Origin: Mesoterricola silvestris
GTDB lineage: Bacteria > Acidobacteriota > Holophagae > Holophagales > Holophagaceae
Direction: 5' to 3'
Length of the DNA: 64,000 nt
NCBI RefSeq assembly: GCF_030295405.1
Contig: NZ_AP027080.1
Span: 3,456,001-3,520,000, forward strand
In this document: positions 24,234-31,919 of the stretch, in pieces
Layout of the letters: every line of letters begins with the position of its first letter
How positions within the stretch are numbered: position 1 is the stretch's first letter
Position numbers and translations under genes: made by a program
The notes under the pieces: model-generated
What the model was told of the DNA's origin: nothing
The model's database searches: none
The model's input: only the letters and a program-made list of their open reading frames with translations

Positions 24234-24249
24234 TGGCACGGATCTTCCA
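24234..24249 (+). promoter_or_regulatory. Candidate sigma-54 promoter 2
   Basis: TGGCACGGATCTTCCA has a perfect -24 half (TGGCACG) but TTCC instead of TTGC at -12. On sequence alone it would be marginal. The matched activator sites and identical distances raise confidence. The start would fall near 24260, leaving about 77 nt before the porin ATG. The rest of 24159-24336 holds nothing else I can name. Confidence 0.55.
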
Positions 24250-24336
24250 ATTCACGTCCATTCCCTCCGGGAAGCCCTCGTCTTCAACACAGCCGGCGCA
24301 CCCGCGCCCACCCATGACCTACCGCTGGAGGTTCAC

Positions 24337-25662
24337 ATGAAGTTGTTCGTCACGCCCCTGGCCCTCGCGATCCTCGCGGGCCCCCTCGCCGCCCAGGCGC
24401 CCACCGACGCCGAGAAGCGCATCGCCGACCTCGAGAAGAAGGTGGACAAACTCACCAAGGCCCAGGCCAAGAAATCCGACGATTCCAAGGACAGCGGGTT
24501 CTACGTCAAGTTCGGCGGCCGCTTCCACCTGGATTCCGTCTTCTTCGACGGCAACCAGAACCGCCTGGCCAACGGGACCCAGTTGCGCCGCGGGCGCATC
24601 AGCTTCAAGGCCGGCTTCGGCAAGGACTGGGTGGCCGAAGGCGACTACGATTTCGCCGAAGGCGACGCCTCCATCAAGGACATGTGGATCGGCTACCAGG
24701 GCCTCAAGGACACCCTGATCCAGGTGGGCCAGTTCAAGGAGCCCTTCGGCTTCGACACCCTCTCCTCCTCCAACGCCATCTGGTTCACCGAGCGCTCCTA
24801 CAGCGACGTGTGGGCTCCCGACCGCCACGTGGGCATCGCCATCGCCAAGTGGGGCGACCGCTGGCAGGGCAAGGCCAGCTTCTTCGGCCAGGCCATCGAC
24901 GACACCAACACCGCCGACACCAACGGCTCCGACCAGGGCTGGGGCTACGCCGCGCGCTTCACCGTGGCCCCCATCCTCGTCTCCGAATCCAAGGCCATCC
25001 ACTTCGGCGTGGCCATGGCCAACCGCACCCCCATCGCCGACTACAGCACCACCACCCTGGTGCCCGTGGGCAACGAGGTCTATGCCGTGGACTTCTCCGG
25101 CCGGCCCGAGGCGGGCAAGATCAGCAAGGCCAAGTTCCTCAATGCCAAGGTCGCCAACGTCAAGAACTACACCCAGGTGGGCGGCGAGTTCGTGGGCGTG
25201 TGGAACGCCTTCTCCTGGCAGAGCGAGTACCAGCAGACCAAGGTCAAGCGCCGGGACGCCATCGGCACCACCCCGGCCGCCCTGGCCGCCTCCGTCGTGG
25301 ACCACACCTTCTCCACCTACTACGGCCAGGTGTCCTGGATCTTCGGCGGCCAGCGCACCTACTCCGCGCAGGACGGCCTCTTCGGCAAGGTCAACCCCTC
25401 CAACAAGCTGGGCGCCCTGGAAGTGGTGGCCCGCTACAGCAAGATGAACCAGGACGACCTCACGGCCATCGACCCCGTCAAGGGCGGCCAGGCCAAGAAC
25501 CTGTCCCTGGGCCTCACCTGGTACACCAACAAGAACCTGCGCTGGATGATCGACTACACCAAGGTCGACAACAACGAGAACGCCAAGCCCAAGGGCGTCT
25601 ACGGCGGCATCGTCAACGACGACTTCTCCATCACCACGCTCCGCCTGCAGGTCAACTTCTAG
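24337..25662 (+). CDS. OprO/OprP-family anion-selective porin
   Basis: 441 residues. Signal peptide at about 1-19 (PLAAQA), then a short coiled-coil (AEKRIADLEKKVDKLTKAQ) as in trimeric porins. A beta-barrel follows, ending in Phe (LRLQVNF), the outer-membrane sorting signal. GQFKEPFGFDTLSSSNA is characteristic of the phosphate-selective porin O/P family. In Pseudomonas, OprP favours phosphate and OprO favours pyrophosphate; which this resembles cannot be decided by eye. It lies behind the second candidate sigma-54 promoter and next to a triphosphatase gene. Confidence 0.88.
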   Translation: MKLFVTPLALAILAGPLAAQAPTDAEKRIADLEKKVDKLTKAQAKKSDDSKDSGFYVKFGGRFHLDSVFFDGNQNRLANGTQLRRGRISFKAGFGKDWVAEGDYDFAEGDASIKDMWIGYQGLKDTLIQVGQFKEPFGFDTLSSSNAIWFTERSYSDVWAPDRHVGIAIAKWGDRWQGKASFFGQAIDDTNTADTNGSDQGWGYAARFTVAPILVSESKAIHFGVAMANRTPIADYSTTTLVPVGNEVYAVDFSGRPEAGKISKAKFLNAKVANVKNYTQVGGEFVGVWNAFSWQSEYQQTKVKRRDAIGTTPAALAASVVDHTFSTYYGQVSWIFGGQRTYSAQDGLFGKVNPSNKLGALEVVARYSKMNQDDLTAIDPVKGGQAKNLSLGLTWYTNKNLRWMIDYTKVDNNENAKPKGVYGGIVNDDFSITTLRLQVNF

Positions 25663-25698
25663 AAGCCGGTCCCTTCCGGACGGGTCCGCACCCCGGGC

Positions 25699-25710
25699 CC
25701 TTCCGGAAGG
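25699..25710. promoter_or_regulatory. 12-bp perfect palindrome CCTTCCGGAAGG
   Basis: It lies in the 96-bp gap between the porin and the CYTH gene, next to a second short palindrome, CGGACGGGTCCG. There is no T-tract, so it is a weak terminator at best; it may be an operator or an RNA-processing hairpin. Confidence 0.35.
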
Positions 25711-25758
25711 ACTGTCCGCAGTGGAATACTTCAACCCGCCCATGAATCAGGAGGCCCC

Positions 25759-26232
25759 GTGGCCAAGGAAATCGAACGCAAGTACCAAGTGAAGCTGGAC
25801 GCCTGGGTCCCCCAGGGCGAAGGCATCCACTTCAAGCAGGGCTACCTCAATTCCCAGAAGGAGCGGGTCGTGCGCGTGCGCATCGAAGGCACCCGCGCCA
25901 AGCTCACCATCAAGGGGATCACCACCGGCGTGACGCGCTCCGAGTTCGAGTACGCCATTCCCGTGGAGGACGCCGCCGTCCTCCTGGACAACCTCTGCGA
26001 GCAGCCCCTCATCGACAAGCACCGCCACAAGGAGGTGCACTTCGGCAAGACCTGGGAGATCGACGTCTTCCACGGCCTCAACGAGGGCCTCGTGGTGGCC
26101 GAGATCGAGCTGGCCTCCGAGAACGAGGCCATCACCCTGCCCGCCTGGGCCGGCACGGAAGTCTCCAGCGATCCGCGCTATTTCAATTCCAACCTGCTCA
26201 AGAACCCCTACACTACCTGGAACAAGGCTTAA
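25759..26232 (+). CDS. CYTH-domain inorganic triphosphatase-like protein
   Basis: 157 residues from a GTG with CAGGAGG upstream. The N-terminal EIERKY is the ExExK hallmark. Alternating basic strands follow: VVRVRIEG, KLTIKG and TRSEFEYAIP. HKEVHFGKTWEIDVFHG and VVAEIELASENEA complete the eight-strand tunnel. Length and motifs match small bacterial CYTH proteins such as those of Nitrosomonas and Clostridium, shown to be tripolyphosphatases. There is no signal peptide, so it acts in the cytoplasm. It ends at a terminator, giving a porin-CYTH unit. Confidence 0.88.
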   Translation: MAKEIERKYQVKLDAWVPQGEGIHFKQGYLNSQKERVVRVRIEGTRAKLTIKGITTGVTRSEFEYAIPVEDAAVLLDNLCEQPLIDKHRHKEVHFGKTWEIDVFHGLNEGLVVAEIELASENEAITLPAWAGTEVSSDPRYFNSNLLKNPYTTWNKA

Positions 26233-26238
26233 TCAACC

Positions 26239-26271
26239 GCGGGCCGCCCCAAGGGGGGCGGTCCGCCTTTT
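26239..26271 (+). terminator. Intrinsic terminator after the CYTH gene
   Basis: 12-bp stem GCGGGCCGCCCC/GGGGCGGTCCGC with one G-T pair, loop of four bases, then CTTTT. It lies only 12 bp before the next ATG, so the carrier gene either relies on read-through or has a promoter inside it. Confidence 0.8.
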
Positions 26272-26282
26272 CGGGCATATCG

Positions 26283-27848
26283 ATGGCAGCTGAAGCACCC
26301 GCAGCACCTCCGTCCCACTCCCTCCAGGACCTCCTGGACATGGAGAAGATGGTCCTCTCCTCCAAGACCCGGGAGGCCCAGAGCCCCACGGAAAAATGGA
26401 TGCGCTACCTGGGCTTCCCGGGCGGCATCCTGCTCTTCCTCCTCGTCCTCTACCTTCCGGCCGGGGCTGGCCTCAGCGGCGCGGCCCAGACCGGCACGGC
26501 CTGCTTCGCCCTGGCCCTGGTGTGGTGGGTCACGGAACCCTTCCCCACCTACGTCACCTCCCTGATCCTCATGTTCCTGCTGCTGGTGACGCGCACCTCG
26601 CCCGCCAAGCCCATCATGGACGTGCTGGGCATGGAAGTGATCTGGCTCAACCTCCTGGCCTTCATCCTCAGCTCCATGCTGGTGAAGACCCGCCTGGCCA
26701 AGCGCATGGCGCTCTGGCTCATCATCAAGTTCGGCCGCAAGGCCTCCTGGGCCCTCCTGGCCTTCGTCATCCTGCAGCTGGCCCTGTCGCCCCTCATCCC
26801 GGCCACCGCGGCGCGCTGCGTCATGACCCTGCCCCTTATCATCGTGGTGGGCACCATCTACGGCTCCACGGAGCAGACCCCCAACAATTTCGGCAAGAAC
26901 CTCCTGCTCCTCAACCTCGCCGGCATCTCGGTGCTCACCTCGGTCACCATGACCGGCTCCTCGGCCAACCTGGTGGCGGTGGGCTTCATCCAGAGCATGA
27001 CCGGCCACCGGGTCTACTACATGGACTGGATGATCGCCGGGGCCCCCATCGCCATCCTCACCATGCTGATCATGTGGTTCCTGGGGCGGAAGTTCATCTT
27101 CCCCATCGCCCCCGAAGACCAGTTCCCCAAGGTCGAGGGCGGCCTGGAGCTGGTGGAGCGCCAGCACAAGGCCATGGGCGGCTTCTCCTTCCAGGAGAAG
27201 AAGGCCCTGGTGATCTTCGGCGTGGTGCTCTTCCTGTGGATGACCGACATCTTCCACATGCGGTGGTTCGGCGTGGAGATCAGCGCCCCCTTCGCGGCCC
27301 TGGTGGGCGCGGTGCTGGTGCTCTTCCCCCGCTACGGCGTGCTCCAGTGGAGTGAGGCCGACATCCCCTGGCACCTCCTCATCTTCTCCGCGGGCGCCTA
27401 CGCCGGCGGCCTGGCCCTGGAGGACACGGGGGCCGCGGAATGGGGCGTCAGGACGCTGTTCGGAGGCATGAACCTCCGGAGCATCCCCTTCGGCGCCGCC
27501 TTCACGATCATCATGGCCGTGATGATGTACAGCCACCTGCTCACCACCTCCAAGACGGTGCGCACCATCATCCTGATCCCCATCATCATCACCATGTCCA
27601 AGGCCCTGGGCTGGGACCCCGTCTCCATGGCCCTGCCCGCCGCGCTCTGCATCGACTGGGTGGTGGGCCTGCCCATCAGCGGCAAGCCCAACGTCATCCT
27701 CTTCTCCACCAACCAGTACACCGTGGGGGAGAACTTCAAGTTCGGCATGGCCACCTGCACCGTGGGCATGGTGCTCCTGGTCCTCTCGGCGGCAACCTGG
27801 TTCCACTGGATCGGGATCACGCCTTCCTTCTGGGCGATGCCTCAATGA
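26283..27848 (+). CDS. SLC13/DASS-family anion:sodium symporter
   Basis: 521 residues with about 12 hydrophobic segments after a cytoplasmic N-terminal tail of about 40 residues. Two internally related halves carry substrate-loop motifs: MTGSSANLVAVGF in the first (SNT-like) and GLPISGKPNVILFSTNQY in the second, where the usual Thr-Pro is replaced. DASS carriers move dicarboxylates, sulfate or, in the fungal Pho87-type branch, phosphate. Context (porin, pyrophosphatase, triphosphatase) favours a phosphoanion, but this is inference. Its stop overlaps the next start (ATGA). Confidence 0.85.
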   Translation: MAAEAPAAPPSHSLQDLLDMEKMVLSSKTREAQSPTEKWMRYLGFPGGILLFLLVLYLPAGAGLSGAAQTGTACFALALVWWVTEPFPTYVTSLILMFLLLVTRTSPAKPIMDVLGMEVIWLNLLAFILSSMLVKTRLAKRMALWLIIKFGRKASWALLAFVILQLALSPLIPATAARCVMTLPLIIVVGTIYGSTEQTPNNFGKNLLLLNLAGISVLTSVTMTGSSANLVAVGFIQSMTGHRVYYMDWMIAGAPIAILTMLIMWFLGRKFIFPIAPEDQFPKVEGGLELVERQHKAMGGFSFQEKKALVIFGVVLFLWMTDIFHMRWFGVEISAPFAALVGAVLVLFPRYGVLQWSEADIPWHLLIFSAGAYAGGLALEDTGAAEWGVRTLFGGMNLRSIPFGAAFTIIMAVMMYSHLLTTSKTVRTIILIPIIITMSKALGWDPVSMALPAALCIDWVVGLPISGKPNVILFSTNQYTVGENFKFGMATCTVGMVLLVLSAATWFHWIGITPSFWAMPQ

Positions 27849-28543
27849 GCCGACTCCTCCTCCCCCTCCTCCTGGGCACCGCCCTCTGCGCGGCGCCCGC
27901 CGAGATCCGCCAGTACGCCACCCGCGTGGACATCCAGGGCGACGGCTCCGGAAGGGCCACCGCCACCGTCACCCTCGCCGGCGACCCCTCCGACACGGTG
28001 GAGATCCCCGTGGGCTTCAAGGCCAGGGGCTTCGCCCTCACCGAGGGCCCCAAGGGGCTCAAGCTCGAACCCTACGGCTCGGCGATCCGGGTGGTCCTGC
28101 CCCCCGAACGGGGCGCGTGGACCTTCACCTTCACCTTCACGGCCCTGGACACCTTCATCCCCGAGGCCGTGCCCGAAGGCGAGAAGGCCCGGATCCCCGC
28201 CACGAGCCGGGTGGTGCGCCACGCCTTCGTGCAGACCTTCGAGGATCCCATCGCCGCCTACAGCGTCGAAGCCGTTCTCCCTCCCGGGTACCGGTTCCAG
28301 GCCATCAAGGAGGCCCTGCCCAAGGTGCGCAAGACCGAATCCGAGCCCCGGGTCCGCCTGGGCCGCACCGACGGCCGTCAGACCGCCATCCTGCGGGTCA
28401 CCCGCCTCAAGCAGGGCGATTCCGCGGCCATGACCCTGGAGGCCACGCCGTCCAGCCGCTCCATTCTGTGGCTGGTGACGGGCCTGGCCATCGCGGGCCT
28501 CTACCTTTTCCTCTTCCGCGACATGGTGCAGTCCCGGCACTGA
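27845..28543 (+). CDS. Exported, C-terminally anchored protein of unknown function
   Basis: 232 residues from the ATG overlapping the carrier stop. Signal peptide at about 1-16 (LLGTALCAAP); a beta-rich middle part (TFTFTFTALDTFIPEAVPEG, a run of strands); then a single helix near the C-terminus (about 206-224) with the short tail RDMVQSRH inside. No family recognised. Coupling to the SLC13 carrier suggests a carrier-associated periplasmic subunit. Confidence 0.75.
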   Translation: MSRLLLPLLLGTALCAAPAEIRQYATRVDIQGDGSGRATATVTLAGDPSDTVEIPVGFKARGFALTEGPKGLKLEPYGSAIRVVLPPERGAWTFTFTFTALDTFIPEAVPEGEKARIPATSRVVRHAFVQTFEDPIAAYSVEAVLPPGYRFQAIKEALPKVRKTESEPRVRLGRTDGRQTAILRVTRLKQGDSAAMTLEATPSSRSILWLVTGLAIAGLYLFLFRDMVQSRH

Positions 28544-28580
28544 CCGCCCCATCCCCCACCCCTTCCTGCCCGAGGTCCCA

Positions 28581-29861
28581 TTGATTCCACCCCAGATCAC
28601 GCCCTTCCTCCTCACCATCGCCATCAGCGCCCTGATCGGGATCGGCTTGAGGGAGTACTACGAAGGGGAGGGCAAGTTCGACACCTTCGGCACGGTCCGG
28701 ACGTTCATCTTCATCGGCATCCTCGGCTTCATCGCCTACCGGATCCCCGGCCTGGGCCCCTACGCCTTCCTCATGGGCATGGCCGTCCTGGGGGCCTTCC
28801 TGGTGGTCTACTACCGCAACAAGGTGACCCAGCAGCAGAGTCCCGGCCTGATCGGGGTGCTCATCGCCATGCTCACGTACCATATCGGGCCCATCGCCAT
28901 CCACGAGCCCCACTGGTACCTCTCGGCCCTGGGCGTCACGATCCTCCTGGTGCTGCACTCCAAGGGCCGCATCCGCAAGTTCACGGACCGCCTGGAGACG
29001 GGCGAGGTGGTGACGGTCTGCAAGTTCCTGGCCATCACCGCCGTCGTGCTGCCGCTGATCCCCGCGGAGGTCCCCATGACGGGCTGGGCCGCCAAGGTCT
29101 TCACCATCCTGCCCGTCACCCCCCGGCAGATCTGGATGGCCGTGGTGGTCACCACCGCCATCTCCTACACCGGCTACGTGCTCCAGACCTACCTCTTTCC
29201 GCGCAAGGGGATGCTGCTCACCGGCATCATCGGCGGCCTCTATTCCAGCACCATGACCACCCTCGTGCTGTCCAAGCGCACCCGCAACCTCCCCGGGGAA
29301 GCCCGGGAGACCGCGGCCGCCATCCTGCTCTCCACCCCCACCATGTATCTCCGGATCCTCTTCCTGGTGGCGGCCTTCATGCCGGGGGGCGCCCTGCACC
29401 TCGCGGGTCCCTTCCTGGCGCTGTCCGGCCTGGTGGCGGGCTACGCCTGGTGGGTCCGCGGCGGCCCCGCCCCGGAGGCCGCCGGGACCGGGGAGGTGGA
29501 GGTCAAGGACCGCAATCCCCTGGAGATCAACGCGGCCCTGCTCTTCGCCCTCATGTTCGTGGTCGTCACGGTGGTGACGAAGTTCGTCCTGCTCCACTTC
29601 AAGGACCTGGGGCTGCGCATGCTGTCCTTCCTGGTGGGCGCCTCGGACATCGTGCCGTTCATCGTCTCCATCCTCCAGGGCAACCTGGGCATCACCGAGC
29701 CCCAGATCCTCCAGGCGGTGGTGGTCGCCACCGCCAGCAACAACCTGATGAAGGCGGTGTACGCCTATCTCTTCGGCAACCGCCGCGCCGCCGTCCTGGT
29801 GGCCGCGGGCATGGCCGGCGCCGCCGCCCTTTCCTTCCTCTTCGTCGCCGTGGCCTTCTAG
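28581..29861 (+). CDS. MgtC/SapB-DUF4010 membrane protein, copy 1
   Basis: 426 residues from a TTG (CGAGG upstream). The N-terminal part is MgtC/SapB-like (ALIGIGLREYYEG, FGTVRTFIFIGILGF, then [16 protein letters not shown]). The C-terminal DUF4010 part has GGLYSSTMTTLVLSKRTR, NPLEINAALLFALMF and a final ASNNLMKAVYAYLFG. Around 12 helices. MgtC proteins affect phosphate uptake and ATP synthase in pathogens; DUF4010 proteins are uncharacterised and presumably transporters. It is paralogous to the gene at 30599, with the CYTH-like gene between. Confidence 0.85.
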   Translation: MIPPQITPFLLTIAISALIGIGLREYYEGEGKFDTFGTVRTFIFIGILGFIAYRIPGLGPYAFLMGMAVLGAFLVVYYRNKVTQQQSPGLIGVLIAMLTYHIGPIAIHEPHWYLSALGVTILLVLHSKGRIRKFTDRLETGEVVTVCKFLAITAVVLPLIPAEVPMTGWAAKVFTILPVTPRQIWMAVVVTTAISYTGYVLQTYLFPRKGMLLTGIIGGLYSSTMTTLVLSKRTRNLPGEARETAAAILLSTPTMYLRILFLVAAFMPGGALHLAGPFLALSGLVAGYAWWVRGGPAPEAAGTGEVEVKDRNPLEINAALLFALMFVVVTVVTKFVLLHFKDLGLRMLSFLVGASDIVPFIVSILQGNLGITEPQILQAVVVATASNNLMKAVYAYLFGNRRAAVLVAAGMAGAAALSFLFVAVAF

Positions 29862-29898
29862 GCCCCCCGTCACCCACCCCATTCCAAGGAGCCTTCCC

Positions 29899-30537
29899 AT
29901 GGCCGATCCCTTCGCAAAGAACACCGCCACCTCCGCCGAGGACGCCGCCAAGATCATCCCCCGCGCCGAATTCCGCGTCTTCGGCCAGGGCGTCATCGAC
30001 CTCGTCAAGGGCAACATCTGGAACGGCAAGACTGTCCTGTTCCAGGCCCGCAGGATGCCCGCCGAGACCTACTTCCTCTCCACCCGCACCAACGAGGCCA
30101 ACGTCAAGGTCCGCGACGGCCTCCTGGACATCAAGACCAAGGTGGGCGAGACCCCCGAAGGCTACGAGATCTTCCAGCCCCGCGGCAAGTTCCAGTTCCC
30201 CGTCAAGCGGGAGGACCTGGCCACGATCCTCTCCCACCTGAAGGTGGAGAGCGTGCTGGAGCAGGAGACCTACACCCTGGACGAGTTCGTGCTCTTCGCC
30301 CGCAAGCACCCCGCCCTGTGCCCCGTGAGCGTCGAGAAGATGCGCTACGGGTTCACCATCGAAGGCATCATCTGCGAGTACGCCCAGGTGTGGTTCAACG
30401 GCGCGCTGGTGGAATCCGCCTGCGCCGAGAGCGAGAACTACGAGGGCATGAAGAAGGTCGTCGAAGGCCTGGGCATCGCCGCCATGCCCAACACCAACTA
30501 CCTGAAGGCCGCCAAGCGCGTCGTCGGGATGGAATAG
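29899..30537 (+). CDS. CYTH-like cytoplasmic protein
   Basis: 212 residues; AAGGAG precedes the ATG. No signal peptide or helix for membrane insertion. The strands ANVKVRDGLLDIKTKVGE, then VEKMRYGFTIEG and CEYAQVWFNGALVESACAES, follow the late part of CYTH domains (basic strand, aromatic-Asp strand, acidic strand). The opening EFRVFGQG lacks ExExK, so it may be a binding rather than catalytic member. The assignment rests on pattern only. Flanked by two MgtC/DUF4010 paralogues, it may be their cytosolic regulator. Confidence 0.55.
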   Translation: MADPFAKNTATSAEDAAKIIPRAEFRVFGQGVIDLVKGNIWNGKTVLFQARRMPAETYFLSTRTNEANVKVRDGLLDIKTKVGETPEGYEIFQPRGKFQFPVKREDLATILSHLKVESVLEQETYTLDEFVLFARKHPALCPVSVEKMRYGFTIEGIICEYAQVWFNGALVESACAESENYEGMKKVVEGLGIAAMPNTNYLKAAKRVVGME

Positions 30538-30544
30538 GCTCCGC

Positions 30545-30571
30545 GGGGCGCGGAGGCCCTCTCCGCGCCCC
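30545..30571 (+). terminator. GC-rich hairpin after the CYTH-like gene
   Basis: Perfect 10-bp stem GGGGCGCGGA/TCCGCGCCCC with a 7-base loop, 7 bp past the stop codon. There is no T-tract, so it may only attenuate or stabilise the message before the second MgtC gene. Confidence 0.5.
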
Positions 30572-30598
30572 GGCAGGCCCAATCGCCAGGAGTCCGTC

Positions 30599-31918
30599 AT
30601 GATCCCCCCTCTCGTAGCCTCCTTCCTGCTCACCCTCGCCGCCAGCTTCCTCATCGGGATCGGGCTCAGGGACTACTACGAGGGCGAAGGCAAGTTCGAC
30701 ACCTTCGGCACCGTGCGCACCTTCGTGTTCTTCGGCATGCTGGGCTTCCTCCTCTACCAGATGCCCACCGTCGGGCCCTACGTGTTCACCATGGGCCTGG
30801 CGGCCATCGTCCCCTTCCTGCTGGTGTACTACAACAACAAGGTCCGCCAGAAGAAGAGCCCCGGCCTCATCGGCGTGCTCATCGCCCTGCTCACCTACAC
30901 CCTGGGGCCCATCACCCTGCTCCAGCCCCACTGGTACGTGGTGCTGATCGCCGTGTCCATCCTGTTCGTCCTCCACTCCAAGGGCCGGATCCGGAAGTTC
31001 ACGGACCGCCTCGAGACCGGGGAGGTGGTCACGGCGTGCAAGTTCCTGGCCATCGCCGGCGTGGTGCTGCCCCTGATCCCGGCCGTGATGCCGGCCACGG
31101 GCCACCTGGGCCGGCTCTTCGCGGTGCTGCCCCTCACGCCCCGGCAGGTGTGGATGGCCGTGGTGGTAACCACCACCATCTCCTACTTCGGGTATGTGCT
31201 CCAGACCTACCTCTACCCCCGCCGGGGCCTGCTCCTCACGGGGCTCCTGGGCGGCGTCTATTCCAGCACCGTGGCCGTGCTGGTCCTGGCCAAGCGCTCC
31301 CGGCAGCAGCCCGGGCGCGAACGCCAGGCGGCCACCGCCATCCTCCTGGCGGTGGCCATGATGTACCTGCGGGTGCTGGTCCTGGTGGCCATCTTCCGCA
31401 CCCGGGACGCCCTGAAGGTGGCCCCGGCCCTGCTGGTCCTGGCCATCCTGTCCGCCGCGTACGGCCTCTGGATCAACCGGGACATGGCCCCCGACCCCAC
31501 CCCCGCCGCCCTCCCGGAGGAGGGGGGGATCCCGGCCGCCCCGGAGCCCGGCGAGGAGGCCCTCCACCGGAACCCCCTGGAGATCAATTCCGCGCTGTTC
31601 TTCGCGTTCATGTTCGTGACGGTGTCCTTCGCCACCAAGTACGCCCTGATCTTCTTCAAGGAGATGGGCCTGCGGGCCATGTCCTTCATCGTGGGATGCT
31701 CGGACATCACGCCCTTCGTGGTCACCGTCCTCCAGGGCAACCTGGGCATCGGCAGCGGCCAGATCCTCCAGGCCATCATCATCGCCACCGCCAGCAACAA
31801 CGTCCTGAAGGTCTTCTACACCTACCTGTTCGGCACCCGCCGCACCGCGAACCTAGCGGCCACCGGCATGGCCGGGCTCATCGTCCTGTCATTGGCCTAC
31901 GCTCTGATCGGTCTGTGA
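30599..31918 (+). CDS. MgtC/SapB-DUF4010 membrane protein, copy 2
   Basis: 439 residues. Colinear with the protein encoded at 28581: [69 protein letters not shown] and [17 protein letters not shown] all align. The linker before NPLEIN is longer here and rich in Pro/Glu. It is a tandem paralogue rather than a recent duplication, since many positions differ. The following chemoreceptor starts 1 bp after its stop. Confidence 0.85.
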   Translation: MIPPLVASFLLTLAASFLIGIGLRDYYEGEGKFDTFGTVRTFVFFGMLGFLLYQMPTVGPYVFTMGLAAIVPFLLVYYNNKVRQKKSPGLIGVLIALLTYTLGPITLLQPHWYVVLIAVSILFVLHSKGRIRKFTDRLETGEVVTACKFLAIAGVVLPLIPAVMPATGHLGRLFAVLPLTPRQVWMAVVVTTTISYFGYVLQTYLYPRRGLLLTGLLGGVYSSTVAVLVLAKRSRQQPGRERQAATAILLAVAMMYLRVLVLVAIFRTRDALKVAPALLVLAILSAAYGLWINRDMAPDPTPAALPEEGGIPAAPEPGEEALHRNPLEINSALFFAFMFVTVSFATKYALIFFKEMGLRAMSFIVGCSDITPFVVTVLQGNLGIGSGQILQAIIIATASNNVLKVFYTYLFGTRRTANLAATGMAGLIVLSLAYALIGL

Positions 31919-31919
31919 A

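Noticed and set aside
24234-24249. Rejecting the second sigma-54 site for its TTCC -12 box
   Set aside because: I first discarded it. The identical spacing to a second pair of activator sites made me keep it at moderate confidence.
26283-31918. Dissimilatory phosphite oxidation cluster
   Set aside because: Adenylate kinase and an anion carrier are suggestive, but no phosphite dehydrogenase (ptxD) or other ptd/adp gene is present.
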